A stretch of 5,166 nucleotides of DNA, from contig CAYQLM010000139.1 of the NCBI GenBank assembly GCA_964418365.1, positions 1 to 5,166 on the forward strand, in the 5' to 3' direction. Origin of the DNA: JBBDXS01 sp964418365 (GTDB lineage Bacteria > Chloroflexota > Dehalococcoidia > DSTF01 > RBG-16-68-14). Under the pieces are notes generated by a model. The model did not search any database. It was not told the origin of the DNA and worked only from the letters and a program-made list of their open reading frames with translations. Below, piece after piece: positions 1 through 5,166 of the stretch. The position numbers and the translations under genes are program-made. Within the stretch, counting starts at the first letter, position 1. Each line of letters starts with the position of its first letter.

Positions 1-862
1 TCACCAGGACGTGGCCTGATGTGGGCGGACGCATGCCGTTGAGCGCATCGAGCAGTGTCGACTTGCCCGCGCCGCTCGTCCCGGCGATTGCGAGCACTTC
101 CTTTGGTTGTGCTGAGAACGTCACACCTTCCAGGATCACTTTGCGCCCGATAGTTTTCCGCACGTCGCACGCATCCAGACGGACCGCGCGGCTATCGTCG
201 TAATGCTCCATCGCTCCCGGCCGGTAGACGAGCTTGTACGGCCCGATACGCAAGATGTCGCCGACGGAGAGCATCCGCTTGGTGGTGCGCACCCCGTTCA
301 CGAAGGTCCCGTTGGCGCTGCCGGCGTCCTCGATCCGGACAGCGCCGTCTGCCACCTCCAAACGCGCGTGGACTCTTGACACGGTCAGACTTGGAAGCAC
401 CAAGTCGCAGGTCCGGGAGCGTCCGATGGCGAATACCCCCGCTCGTTGAAGCGCCAACTGTTCGACGCCCGGCGTGGGAGTCTCCTCTCCCAACCGAAAT
501 GGCCTCGTAAAGGCAAGCGTCGCTCCATCACCGGGGCCCGGTAGCTCGAAGATCAGCGTGACCGCGCGCGATGTGCCCGGAGCGATCTCCAGCCGGTCGC
601 CGTGCTGCAAGCTGTAGTCGTCCACGGGCGCGCCGCGGAGGAGCGTGGAGTTCATCGTCCCGACCTGAAAGAAGCGGTAGGTCGCTCCCTCTCGCACCAG
701 CCGGGCGTGCGAGCGGGAGACGACCTCGGCCTCGATGCAGACCTCACTGTCGGCGCTGCGGCCGATGCGCACGTGGTCCTGCGTGAGCGAGACGACGCGC
801 TCGCCGTCCGGAGAGATGATGCGCAGCGTGGGGACGATGAGAGCGCTGCCTTCGTTTGACAT
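1..862 (-). CDS. FHA-FHA-ABC transporter ATP-binding protein (3' part outside the window)
   Basis: The gene reads leftward from an ATG at 862-860 and is open to the window edge, giving 287 codons without a stop. FHA domain 1 covers about residues 13-106, with IGRS (33-36), SRSHA (49-53) and N71-S-T73. FHA domain 2 covers about 140-215 and is canonical: IGRS (146-149), SRVHA (162-166), SANGTFVNG (182-190). An ABC ATPase starts near residue 226; its Walker A motif GTSGAGKST lies at 261-269, followed by ALNGMRPPTSG. FHA domains bind phosphothreonine peptides. In known FHA-ABC proteins such as mycobacterial Rv1747, the ATPase is followed by an ABC-2-type membrane domain, so a membrane exporter whose activity or assembly is set by phosphorylation is expected; the exported substrate cannot be told. 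The inter-FHA linker (about 107-139) contains T115, T119, T128 and T130, possible phosphoacceptors. An in-frame TAG at 910-908 limits upstream extension, and the ATG has a good ribosome-binding site. The gene is divergent from the kinase gene. Signature, Walker B and membrane parts are not visible here. Confidence 0.93.
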   Translation of the reverse strand, partial: MSNEGSALIVPTLRIISPDGERVVSLTQDHVRIGRSADSEVCIEAEVVSRSHARLVREGATYRFFQVGTMNSTLLRGAPVDDYSLQHGDRLEIAPGTSRAVTLIFELPGPGDGATLAFTRPFRLGEETPTPGVEQLALQRAGVFAIGRSRTCDLVLPSLTVSRVHARLEVADGAVRIEDAGSANGTFVNGVRTTKRMLSVGDILRIGPYKLVYRPGAMEHYDDSRAVRLDACDVRKTIGRKVILEGVTFSAQPKEVLAIAGTSGAGKSTLLDALNGMRPPTSGHVLV

Positions 863-869
863 CTGCCTG

Positions 870-875
870 CCACCT
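870..875 (-). promoter_or_regulatory. Ribosome-binding site of the FHA-ABC gene
   Basis: On the minus strand AGGTGG lies 7 nt before the ATG at 862-860. This spacing favours that ATG over an in-frame GTG at 886-884, which has no comparable site. The FHA fold also begins soon after this ATG, so no domain is lost by choosing it. Confidence 0.6.
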
Positions 876-904
876 GCTTCGGGCACAGATATAGAAGAGA
901 GCCT

Positions 905-934
905 ATTCTACTGCATCGGGCGTTACCGTGTCTT
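905..934 (-). promoter_or_regulatory. Candidate sigma70-type promoter for the FHA-ABC gene
   Basis: On the minus strand a -10-like TAGAAT (905-910, five of six consensus bases) is preceded, after 18 nt, by AAGACA (929-934, four of six matches to TTGACA). The predicted start of transcription would be near 898, about 35 nt before the start codon. Most of the spacer and the -35 element fall inside the left copy of the 30-bp repeat (913-942), so the repeat may carry regulatory information. This is a consensus match by eye only. Confidence 0.35.
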
Positions 935-942
935 CAGGCGCC
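913..942. repeat. 30-bp direct repeat, left copy
   Basis: This 30-bp segment begins GCATCGGGCG and ends TCTTCAGGCGCC. It recurs in the same orientation at 4859-4888 with 28 of 30 bases identical; the differences are G to C at repeat position 10 and T to C at position 17. Similarity stops at both ends of the segment. The two copies bracket the entire kinase gene. The left copy lies in the divergent promoter region of the FHA gene. Confidence 0.8.
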
Positions 943-984
943 CGGCAGGCTCCGAGCGACCAGGTACAAGGGCCTCCGAGGATG

Positions 985-993
985 TGCTAGGAT
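985..993 (+). promoter_or_regulatory. Candidate extended -10 promoter element for the kinase gene
   Basis: TGCTAGGAT (985-993) has the TGn extension plus a -10-like TAGGAT with four of six consensus bases. No convincing -35 element is seen 16-18 nt upstream, which is tolerated for extended -10 promoters. Transcription would begin near 1000. That gives about 90 nt of leader to the ATG at 1090, or almost no leader if a TTG at 1009 or GTG at 1012 were used. Confidence 0.3.
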
Positions 994-1069
994 GGGCCTC
1001 GCCGTTGCTTGGTGGCCCCGGGCCTGAGCGAGACAGCACGAGTCTCATCACCCTGTTGTCGGCCACTGG

Positions 1070-1075
1070 AAGGAG
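1070..1075 (+). promoter_or_regulatory. Shine-Dalgarno-like sequence before the kinase gene
   Basis: AAGGAG is a strong match to the 16S rRNA anti-SD, but its spacing fits no start perfectly. It lies 2 nt before TTG 1078, 8 nt before CTG 1084 and 14 nt before ATG 1090. It nevertheless points to translation starting in the 1078-1090 interval rather than at the far-upstream TTG 1009. The choice does not affect the kinase domain, which begins near 1165. Confidence 0.4.
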
Positions 1076-1089
1076 CATTGGCCCTGGCG

Positions 1090-4000
1090 ATGAAGATGGA
1101 GGGAGATACGCCTCCGAGAACGGTGGGCGCCCCAACGCAACCGTTGAGCTTCGCGTCCGGACGCTACGTCGTCCGGCGCTTGCTGGGCGAGGGCGGTCAA
1201 AAGATCGTCTTCCTCGCGCACGATCAGCAGTTGGATCGCGATGTCGCCGTGGCGTTGCTCAAGACCGACGGCCTCGAGGAAACGAGCCTCGCCCGTGTCA
1301 AACGAGAGGCCCAGGCAATGGCGCGGCTGGAGGCCCAACCGCAGATCGTAGCGATTTACGATATCGGCGACGACGAGGGCCGGCCGTTCACTATCTGCGA
1401 ATACATAGCTGGCGGCGATCTCAATCAAGACTTACGTCGCACGGGGACGTTCCCGCTAGAACGTGCTCTTGTCATAGCGCAAGATGTCTGCCGCGCTCTG
1501 GTTGTCGCCCATGAGAGGGGCATCCTCCATCGTGACATCAAGCCGGCCAACATCTGGCTGACCGAGGACGGCCGAGCCAAACTCGGGGACTTCGGCCTGG
1601 CAATCGCACTCGGCCGCTCGCGTATGACGCAGGCGGGGACGATCATGGGGACAGCGGCGTACATGGCGCCCGAGCAGGCCCTCGGCGGAGACGTCGACGC
1701 GAGAAGCGATTTGTATTCGCTCGGTTGCGTCCTCTATGAGATGGTGACCGGCCGGCCGCCGTTCTTAGGCGACGATAGCATCGCTGTAGTCACGCAACAC
1801 ATCAACACCAGCCCAGTCGCGCCGGCGTGGCACAAGCCGGACATTCCACGGGCGCTTGAAGCGCTGATCCTGCGTTTGCTCGCGAAGGCTCCGGAGGAGC
1901 GCCCACAGAGCGCGGCGCAAGTGGTGGAGGCGCTTGAAGCGATTGCCCTCGCACCGCGGGACATAGTTGCTCGCGATGAGTCGAACCCGCTCGACCGCCT
2001 GGCCGGCGGCGTCTTTGTCGGTCGCGAGCAGGAGTTGAGCGATCTCCGCGCCTGGCTTGATGAAGCGCTCTCCGGGCGGGGTCGCCTCGTCCTGCTCACC
2101 GGCGAGCCGGGCATCGGCAAGACCCGTCTGGCGGAGGAGCTGGCCACATATGGGCGGGTGCGCGGCGCGCAGGTGCTGTGGGGCCGCTGCTACGAGGGCG
2201 AAGGCGCGCCGGCGTACTGGCCATGGGTCCAGACGATCCGCAGTTACGTCTACGAACGCCCAGTGCAGACGCTGCTCTCGGAACTTGGAACGGGGGCCGC
2301 AGATATTGCCCAGATCGTTTCTGAGGTGCGAGAGCGTCTCCCCGATCTCCCGCCGCCACCGGCGTTGGAGCCGGAGCAGGCGCGCTTCCGCCTCTTCGAC
2401 AGCATCACGACGTTTCTCAAGAACGCCGCTCGCGCGCAGCCCCTCGTTCTCGTCCTGGACGATCTGCACTGGGCCGACAAGCCGTCGCTGCTGCTGTTGC
2501 AGTTCCTCGCGCGGGAGCTGCGCGACGCTCGCTTTCTTGTGCTCGCGGGCTACCGCGATGCCGAGCTTGGCAGGCAGCACCCGCTCTCCCACACGCTGGC
2601 CGAGCTGGCGCGCGAGCAGCTCAGCCAGCGCGTCGTCTTGCGCGGCCTCAGCGAGGCGGATGTGGCCCGCTTCATCCAGATGACGGCAGGCATCGAACCG
2701 GCTGCTGAACTGGTGAGTGCGGTTTACAAAGAAACGGAGGGCAACCCGTTCTTTGTCAAGGAGATCGTTAGCCTCCTCGCAACGGAGCGCCGGCTTGAAT
2801 GGCGTGACACGACATCCTGGACGGTGGCTATCCCGGAAAGCGTGCGCGAAGTGGTGGGCCGGCGGCTTGACCGGCTCTCCGACGAGTGCAATCGCGTTCT
2901 CGCCGTTGCTTCCGTGATCGGCCGTGAGTTCAGTCTCCAGGTCCTCGAGCAAGTTTCCGGTATCGAGGGAGACTCGTTGCTCGAAGTCCTCGACGCAGCG
3001 CTTGCCGCGCGCGTCATCAGCGAAGTGCCGCGCGCCATTGGAAGCTACGCCTTCACGCACGCGCTGATCCGCGAGACCCTCTACGACGAGCCCTCCGCGA
3101 CCCGTCGCGTCCGTTTGCACCGCCAGATCGGCGAGGCGTTGGAAGGCATGCATGGCACCCGCCTGGAGGCCCACCTCGCAGAGCTTGCCTACCACTTCGG
3201 CGAAGCCGCGCGCGGCGGCGGCGATGTTGCAAAGGCGGTCGAGTACGCCGTGCGCGCCGGGGAGCGAGCGCTGGCGATCTACGCATGGGAGGAAGCAGCC
3301 GCCCATTATGAGCGCGCGCTCGAGATCCTGGAGCTGGCAGGCAGTGCCGATGAGGCACAGCGCTGTGATTTTCTCCTGGCGCTTGGCAACGCGCAAGATG
3401 CCGCCGGAGACGCGCTGACTGCCCGAGATACCATGCTCAAAGCGGCGCGCTTGGCGCAGGAGATCAACTCCGCCGAACGTATTGCCCGAGCGGCTCTTGG
3501 ATACGTCGGCAGGCTCATCGGCATCGTCGAAATCGGGAAGGCAGACGAGACGCTGGTCGGCCTCCTCGAAGACGCGCTCCGCGGTCTTAGCGACAGCGAT
3601 AGCGCCCTACGGATCACGGTCATGGCACGCCTGGCCATGGAGCTCTACTTCTTCCCGGATTCGGCAGAGCGGCGCGAAATCCTCAGCAGAGAAGCGGTCG
3701 ACGCAGCCCGGCGACTGGGAGATTCCGCGACGCTGGCCGAGGCCCTCCGCGCCAGGCACGTGGCAACGTGGACTCCGGATAATGTCGAAGAGCGCATGGC
3801 TATAGCCAGCGAATTCACGCAGTTGGTCGGCACGCGCGATGAATCCGTGGCAGCTTATTCAGGTATTGACCTGCGCGGTAACGACGCGCTCGAGCTCGGC
3901 GATATAGACACGGCACGGGCGGACTTCGCCACATTCTTAAGCGAGGTGACACGCAGGCGCCGGCCCGACCTGATGTGGACAGGCCTCATGTACCAGGCGA

Positions 4001-4725
4001 TGCTGGCGGCGCTGGATGGCCGTTACGAAGAGGGCGAGCGCCTCGCGCAGGAGGCCCTCGCCGCGGGCCGGGGCCCCTATCCTCAGACCGCCCTGGCGGC
4101 ATTCGGCTTGCAGATGGCCACCATTCGGCGAGAGCAAGGCCGGCTGGGTGAGCTGGAGGCGGCGCTCACGGCGTTTGCCGCGCAGTATCCGGCCTTACCC
4201 GGCTTTAGCTGGGGCCTGCCGCTGCTCTACAGTGAGTCGGGCAGAGAAGCAGAAGCGAGAGCGGAGTTTGAGCGGCTTGCCAGCAGCGATTTTGCCGACA
4301 TACCTCGCGACGCCCTCTGGCATACAAGCATGTTCGTCATCGCTGAGACCTGCGCCAACCTTGGCGACGCCCGGCACGCCCAGACTCTGTATGACATGCT
4401 CCTCCCGCGTGCCAAGTGCAACATAGTGCCCTTCGGCATGGCTTGCTGGGGCTCAGCAGAACGGCTGCTAGGCCTCCTCGCAGCAACGATGGAGCGGTGG
4501 GAGGAAGCGCAGGTAAACTTCGAGGCGGCGCTGGCTTGGAACCAGAGAATGAACAGCCCGCCGTGGGTCGCCCGCACCCAGATGAACTACGCTGAGATGC
4601 TGCTCGCTCGCAACGGTCCCGGTGATCGGGCGCAGGCGTTCGGCCTTCTAGAGGAGGCACTCGAAGTTGCGACGAACATCGGCCAGACGTTCGTCGTCGA
4701 ACGCTGCCTGGCCCTCAAACTGTAA
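1090..4725 (+). CDS. Fused Ser/Thr protein kinase - STAND/AAA ATPase - TPR signalling protein
   Basis: A protein of about 1211 residues, numbered from ATG 1090. The frame is open back to TTG 1009 (27 extra residues), but that extension lacks domain character. The Hanks-type kinase spans about 26-285: G-loop GEGGQKIVF (33-41), helix C E73, HRDIKPAN (147-154, D149 catalytic), DFG (167-169), APE (193-195). T180 and T184 in the activation loop are likely autophosphorylation sites; T180 aligns with T171 of PknB. The usual VAIK lysine is A55, while K38 occupies the third G-loop glycine position. A STAND/AAA_16-type ATPase follows: FVGRE (309-313), Walker A GEPGIGKT (338-345), Walker B VLVLDD (453-458) with LHWAD, sensor-like YRD (488-490), GNPFF (551-555), then a winged-helix-like region (about 570-680). 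Residues about 698-1211 are helical TPR-type repeats, e.g. YAWEEAAAHYERALEIL and RWEEAQVNFEAALAW. No signal peptide or membrane segment is seen, so it is cytoplasmic. The architecture resembles mycobacterial PknK; no LuxR-type HTH is present. The divergent FHA-ABC protein is a plausible substrate. The C-terminus may be truncated (see 4726-4847). Confidence 0.95.
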   Translation: MKMEGDTPPRTVGAPTQPLSFASGRYVVRRLLGEGGQKIVFLAHDQQLDRDVAVALLKTDGLEETSLARVKREAQAMARLEAQPQIVAIYDIGDDEGRPFTICEYIAGGDLNQDLRRTGTFPLERALVIAQDVCRALVVAHERGILHRDIKPANIWLTEDGRAKLGDFGLAIALGRSRMTQAGTIMGTAAYMAPEQALGGDVDARSDLYSLGCVLYEMVTGRPPFLGDDSIAVVTQHINTSPVAPAWHKPDIPRALEALILRLLAKAPEERPQSAAQVVEALEAIALAPRDIVARDESNPLDRLAGGVFVGREQELSDLRAWLDEALSGRGRLVLLTGEPGIGKTRLAEELATYGRVRGAQVLWGRCYEGEGAPAYWPWVQTIRSYVYERPVQTLLSELGTGAADIAQIVSEVRERLPDLPPPPALEPEQARFRLFDSITTFLKNAARAQPLVLVLDDLHWADKPSLLLLQFLARELRDARFLVLAGYRDAELGRQHPLSHTLAELAREQLSQRVVLRGLSEADVARFIQMTAGIEPAAELVSAVYKETEGNPFFVKEIVSLLATERRLEWRDTTSWTVAIPESVREVVGRRLDRLSDECNRVLAVASVIGREFSLQVLEQVSGIEGDSLLEVLDAALAARVISEVPRAIGSYAFTHALIRETLYDEPSATRRVRLHRQIGEALEGMHGTRLEAHLAELAYHFGEAARGGGDVAKAVEYAVRAGERALAIYAWEEAAAHYERALEILELAGSADEAQRCDFLLALGNAQDAAGDALTARDTMLKAARLAQEINSAERIARAALGYVGRLIGIVEIGKADETLVGLLEDALRGLSDSDSALRITVMARLAMELYFFPDSAERREILSREAVDAARRLGDSATLAEALRARHVATWTPDNVEERMAIASEFTQLVGTRDESVAAYSGIDLRGNDALELGDIDTARADFATFLSEVTRRRRPDLMWTGLMYQAMLAALDGRYEEGERLAQEALAAGRGPYPQTALAAFGLQMATIRREQGRLGELEAALTAFAAQYPALPGFSWGLPLLYSESGREAEARAEFERLASSDFADIPRDALWHTSMFVIAETCANLGDARHAQTLYDMLLPRAKCNIVPFGMACWGSAERLLGLLAATMERWEEAQVNFEAALAWNQRMNSPPWVARTQMNYAEMLLARNGPGDRAQAFGLLEEALEVATNIGQTFVVERCLALKL

Positions 4726-4755
4726 GCCCAGGCGTCGACGCGGTACGCGCTGGGC
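4726..4755 (+). terminator. Stem-loop immediately after the kinase stop codon
   Basis: GCCCAG (4726-4731) pairs with CTGGGC (4750-4755). Two further C-G pairs (4733-4734 with 4748-4749) form after a one-base bulge, leaving a 13-nt loop. There is no U tract behind it, so it is not a classical intrinsic terminator. It may protect the 3' end or may simply reflect GC-rich sequence. Confidence 0.2.
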
Positions 4756-4847
4756 AATCGATCGCGGCCGTCGCCGAGTTCGACTTCGACGGACCGCGCG
4801 AGCTGCATCTCAACGGCCTAGACGGCGCGCAGCGGTTCACGCCGTGA
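4726..4847 (+). pseudogene. Possible frameshifted remnant of a longer C-terminus of the kinase gene
   Basis: The kinase ends ...LALKL then TAA at 4723-4725. In-frame reading just past the stop gives Ala-Gln; moving to the next frame gives GVDAVRAGQSIAAVA (from 4731) and then protein-like sequence to a TGA at 4845-4847. From memory, related ATPase-TPR proteins continue after this point with a segment of the form (K/R/Q)AQG(I/V)-x-SI-AVA, sometimes leading into an adenylate cyclase domain. One substitution (TAA from CAA or AAA) and one lost G near 4731 would restore such a tail. After AVA the resemblance ends and no cyclase domain follows. No start codon or ribosome-binding site supports a separate gene. 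The homology rests on recall and has not been searched. Confidence 0.35.
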
Positions 4848-4850
4848 TCT

Positions 4851-4873
4851 GGTAAGGCGCATCGGGCCTTACC
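4851..4873. terminator. Perfect 8-bp stem-loop between convergent genes
   Basis: GGTAAGGC (4851-4858) and GCCTTACC (4866-4873) form a perfect 8-bp stem with a 7-nt loop. It lies 126 nt past the kinase stop and 127 nt past the 3' end of the convergent hydrolase gene, a usual place for a bidirectional terminator. It lacks a U run on either strand, so it would need Rho or act only as an RNA 3' structure. The loop and right arm are the first 15 bases of the right 30-bp repeat copy; the left copy (913-942) lacks the left arm and cannot form this hairpin. Confidence 0.35.
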
Positions 4874-4888
4874 GCGTCTTCAGGCGCC
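4859..4888. repeat. 30-bp direct repeat, right copy
   Basis: Same orientation as 913-942, with 28 of 30 bases identical. It lies downstream of the kinase gene, between it and the convergent hydrolase gene. Its first 15 bases also form the loop and right arm of the 4851-4873 stem-loop. On the minus strand the -35-like AAGACA of the left copy reads AAGACG here, and no -10 equivalent follows. Confidence 0.8.
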
Positions 4889-4999
4889 GCCTCTCGTGCG
4901 CGCCTCACCCCGAAACTAGCAGAGAGGTCATCGTGTATCCGGCCTCATCCGGGCGTCACGCCTCCTCCCGCCAGCGCAAGCCAGCTTTCGTACCTACGC

Positions 5000-5166
5000 C
5001 TACGGGGCGCTGCTGGTGGGCACGGCAGGAGTCGTACTAGTCTGGTCAGTTCCCTCGAACGCTATTGGCTGCACCTTCGCCTTGCAGCCGTCGACGTCGA
5101 GTTTGGCCGTGGGATCGCGCAGGAAGGCCAGCCGGAGCGCGGAGATGCACGGCGGCCCGTCCGTTA
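5000..5166 (-). CDS. Probable alpha/beta-hydrolase, TAP-like C-terminal end (5' part outside the window)
   Basis: Reading leftward from the right edge, the minus strand is open for 54 full codons to TAG at 5002-5000. The visible peptide begins TDGPPCISALRLAFLRDPTA, continues KLDVDGCKAKVQPIAFEGT, and ends in a Ser/Thr/Pro-rich tail. The pattern 'C followed by an AFL-x-DPTA-x-LD segment and a further C' is what I recall at the C-terminus of alpha/beta-hydrolases of the TAP-like (tripeptidyl aminopeptidase-related) group, which are often secreted or lipid-anchored; the two cysteines (residues 6 and 27 of the fragment) could form a disulphide. The nucleophile, catalytic Asp and His are outside the window, so substrate and activity cannot be judged. 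The gene converges on the kinase gene with 274 bp between stop codons and is probably not functionally linked to it. Confidence 0.6.
   Translation of the reverse strand, partial: TDGPPCISALRLAFLRDPTAKLDVDGCKAKVQPIAFEGTDQTSTTPAVPTSSAP

Noticed and set aside
221..250. Resemblance between the end of FHA domain 2 (minus strand, RIGPYKLVYR) and translation of the 30-bp repeat (RIGPYRVFRR at 4858)
   Set aside because: 13 of the first 15 bases agree, but similarity then falls away and neither repeat copy sits in an open reading context with FHA motifs. It is probably chance, though a relic of a duplicated FHA gene end cannot be excluded.
571..859. Short plus-strand open frames opposite the FHA domains
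   Set aside because: The minus strand carries two clear FHA domains here; these are its shadows.
1255..1266. Reading the kinase as an inactive pseudokinase because the VAIK lysine is missing
   Set aside because: HRDIKPAN, DFG, APE and helix C Glu are all intact, and a lysine is present at the WNK position of the G-loop.
735..1514. Open frame of 259 codons on the plus strand across the intergenic region
   Set aside because: It runs antisense to the FHA gene and then out of frame through the kinase G-loop region. The translation is low in hydrophobic residues and Arg-rich, with no domain. It is a GC-driven shadow.
1765..3396. Open frame of 543 codons on the minus strand, antisense to the ATPase part of the kinase gene
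   Set aside because: The plus strand here encodes recognisable motifs (FVGRE, Walker A, Walker B, LHWAD, YRD). The antisense translation shows no domain and is rich in Arg/Gln/Ala, as expected for the mirror of a GC-rich gene. No ribosome-binding site was noted.
4667..4855. 62-codon plus-strand open frame at the kinase 3' end
   Set aside because: Very Arg-rich with no recognisable motif, overlapping the kinase C-terminus out of frame. The other shifted frame (GVDAV...) looks far more protein-like.
4890..4927. CCTCTC / GAGAGG inverted repeat
   Set aside because: Only 6 bp with a 26-nt loop and no U tract; too weak to call a terminator.

Overview
The window is GC-rich and densely coding. It suggests a high-GC bacterium with many Hanks-type Ser/Thr kinases and FHA proteins. 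Chloroflexota/Thermomicrobia or a related terrabacterial lineage fits best, judging from remembered family resemblance; there is no rRNA or other phylogenetic marker, so the assignment is tentative.

Layout: (1) 1-862, minus strand: the first 287 codons of a protein with two tandem FHA domains followed by the start of an ABC-transporter ATPase. It runs off the left edge just after the Walker A motif. (2) 863-1089: a divergent intergenic region with a candidate promoter for each direction, a ribosome-binding site for the FHA gene and the first copy of a 30-bp repeat. (3) 1090-4725, plus strand: one large gene for a fused protein of about 1211 residues, with a Ser/Thr kinase, a STAND/AAA-type ATPase and a long TPR-rich C-terminus. 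(4) 4726-4999: a non-coding or decayed stretch. It holds what looks like a frameshifted remnant of a longer C-terminus of the kinase gene, two stem-loops and the second copy of the 30-bp repeat. (5) 5000-5166, minus strand: the last 54 codons of a probable alpha/beta-hydrolase (TAP-like C-terminus), convergent with the kinase gene.

The kinase and the FHA-ABC protein probably form a functional pair. FHA domains read phosphothreonine, and a kinase lies back to back with the FHA gene, which recalls the neighbouring PknF kinase and Rv1747 (FHA-FHA-ABC exporter) of Mycobacterium tuberculosis. The kinase/ATPase/TPR protein could couple nucleotide-dependent signal sensing to phosphorylation of the transporter.

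The most unusual point is the kinase active site. The conserved lysine of the VAIK motif is replaced by alanine, and a lysine sits at the third glycine position of the glycine-rich loop. This is the arrangement that defines eukaryotic WNK ('with no lysine') kinases. The other catalytic motifs (HRDxKxxN, DFG, APE, helix C Glu) are intact, so it reads as an active kinase with a relocated lysine rather than a dead one.
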